Source: Rhodobacterales bacterium (GTDB lineage Bacteria; Pseudomonadota; Alphaproteobacteria; Rhizobiales; Stappiaceae). From it: DNA of 64,000 nt. Shown here piece after piece: positions 63,430 to 64,000 of the stretch. Location of the stretch: assembly GCA_008107755.1 (NCBI GenBank), contig VIRH01000124.1, forward strand, positions 62,001-126,000, written 5' to 3'. Below the pieces are notes generated by a model. The model worked only from the letters and a program-made list of their open reading frames with translations. It did not search any database and was not told the origin of the DNA. How positions within the stretch are numbered: position 1 is the stretch's first letter; every line of letters starts with the position of its first letter. Both the position numbers and the translations under genes were made by a program.

Positions 63430-64000
63430 GAATGGACGTAGCCAGCGTGTAGAGATCACTGCGCGTCGAATAGACCAGCCAGTCATCCGCCCTGATATTT
63501 CCCGGCGCGACGTTCCAGTGCGTTCCCCTTGGCACGAACCGGCGAAACCCGATTCGAATTCCAAAGCCCCTTTGGGCGCTTTTGGAAGACATGAGTCCGT
63601 AGTGATAGTCGGGTGACCACTTCAGAAGTGACAGCAAGAACCCTAGCTGCGTCAACGGTACGGCAACTCCCTTGCCACGCATGTCCCGCCTTAGCCACAG
63701 GTTTCCGTGATAAACGATCCGTCCCCGCATATGGTAGGCATCATGCGCGTGCTCCGTCCCAAGTCGCGCCTGCGGGTTCGGGTCGACGAAAATCCGGCGC
63801 TGCTGCTGCTGCCAGTGGTCGGCGAGACTGCGATCACGCAGGTCGTCCAGCTTGCAGGCCTGGACCGAAACGACGTGACCCAGATGATCATATGCTCCGA
63901 CCCAGAACGCGGACGATCCGTGCAGATCGAAGAACCTGGGAGAAAAATCTTCCATGAGGTACTTGTCGGCGGTCGCGCGCACTGTCTTCTCGAACAGGGC
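63401..64000 (-). CDS. GNAT-like acetyltransferase candidate, 5' end outside the window
   Basis: The frame is open from 64000 (no start codon required inside the window; a GTG at 63982 is probably internal) to the stop at 63401, about 199 codons. The segment LWLRRDMRGKGVAVPLTQLG looks like GNAT motif A (RxxGxG/A for acetyl-CoA pyrophosphate), with FWVGAYDHLGHVVSVQACKL as the preceding strands. The C-terminal half has FGIRIGFRRFVPRGTHWNV. Substrate unknown. It converges with the PAS-like gene. Confidence 0.6.
   Translation of the reverse strand, partial: ALFEKTVRATADKYLMEDFSPRFFDLHGSSAFWVGAYDHLGHVVSVQACKLDDLRDRSLADHWQQQQRRIFVDPNPQARLGTEHAHDAYHMRGRIVYHGNLWLRRDMRGKGVAVPLTQLGFLLSLLKWSPDYHYGLMSSKSAQRGFGIRIGFRRFVPRGTHWNVAPGNIRADDWLVYSTRSDLYTLATSILRTCDEDPE

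Overview
The window is chromosomal DNA of an alphaproteobacterium, most likely a marine or host-associated member of the Hyphomicrobiales and plausibly of the Stappiaceae (Roseibium/Labrenzia/Stappia). The pointers are the rhizobial-type suf operon, an aerobic cobalamin pathway with CobN, an aapJQMP general amino-acid transporter, the block DUF2155-valS-PopZ/DUF2497-tolC-pcm, an NDUFS4-like gene next to tRNA-Arg, and an ECF-sigma/ChrR-like system. The genus is inference. Coding density is high. I see no insertion sequence, prophage or CRISPR array.

Layout. 0-8.2 kb, minus strand: a suf Fe-S assembly operon (class I cysteine desulfurase, sufB, a small membrane protein, sufC, sufD, sufS, sufT, sufA), followed by a tenA cut by the window edge. 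An Irr-box-like palindrome lies upstream. 8.5-16.8 kb: an alpha/beta hydrolase, then DUF2155, valS, DUF1284, popZ-like, tolC and pcm. 17-18.7 kb: tRNA-Cys, a YbdK-type carboxylate-amine ligase and a small unknown. 18.9-29.7 kb: cobalamin synthesis, with cobD-cbiB on the plus strand converging on cobU-cobW-cobN-cobO-(YrhK)-cobQ-(membrane protein), headed by a cobalamin riboswitch. 30-31.7 kb: tRNA-Asn, a gene-poor stretch with a probable structured small RNA, and an exported orphan protein.

32-37 kb: a fatty-acid modification operon (FAD oxidoreductase, DUF1365, CFA-type methyltransferase) faces an SDR and a ChrR-like anti-sigma factor. The operon and the chrR-like gene carry the same ECF-type promoter, TGATCC-N18-TATTC. 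The ChrR-like protein has lost the zinc ligands of its anti-sigma domain but kept its cupin sites. 37-42 kb: cysteine synthase, cardiolipin synthase, AlaX, GFA protein and sulfurtransferase. 42-49 kb: a globin-coupled chemoreceptor, a TIGR02117 protein and aapJQMP. 50-56.5 kb: cystathionine beta-lyase, a GT2/PAP2/GT39 envelope-glycosylation set, a phosphoesterase and a CAP-domain lipoprotein.

56.6-61.4 kb is the most unusual region. A YcaO protein of the azoline-forming type lies beside two nitrile-hydratase-leader-like (NHLP) small proteins, each with a single Cys near its C-terminus, plus a SARP/BTAD-TPR regulator and a small CxxC protein. It looks like a minimal RiPP (TOMM) locus with no local E1-like partner, dehydrogenase, protease or exporter. 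Dyad and direct-repeat elements and a hairpin between the peptides suggest dedicated regulation. The window ends with tRNA-Arg, an NDUFS4-like gene, two small unknown genes (one PAS-like) and a GNAT-like gene cut by the edge.
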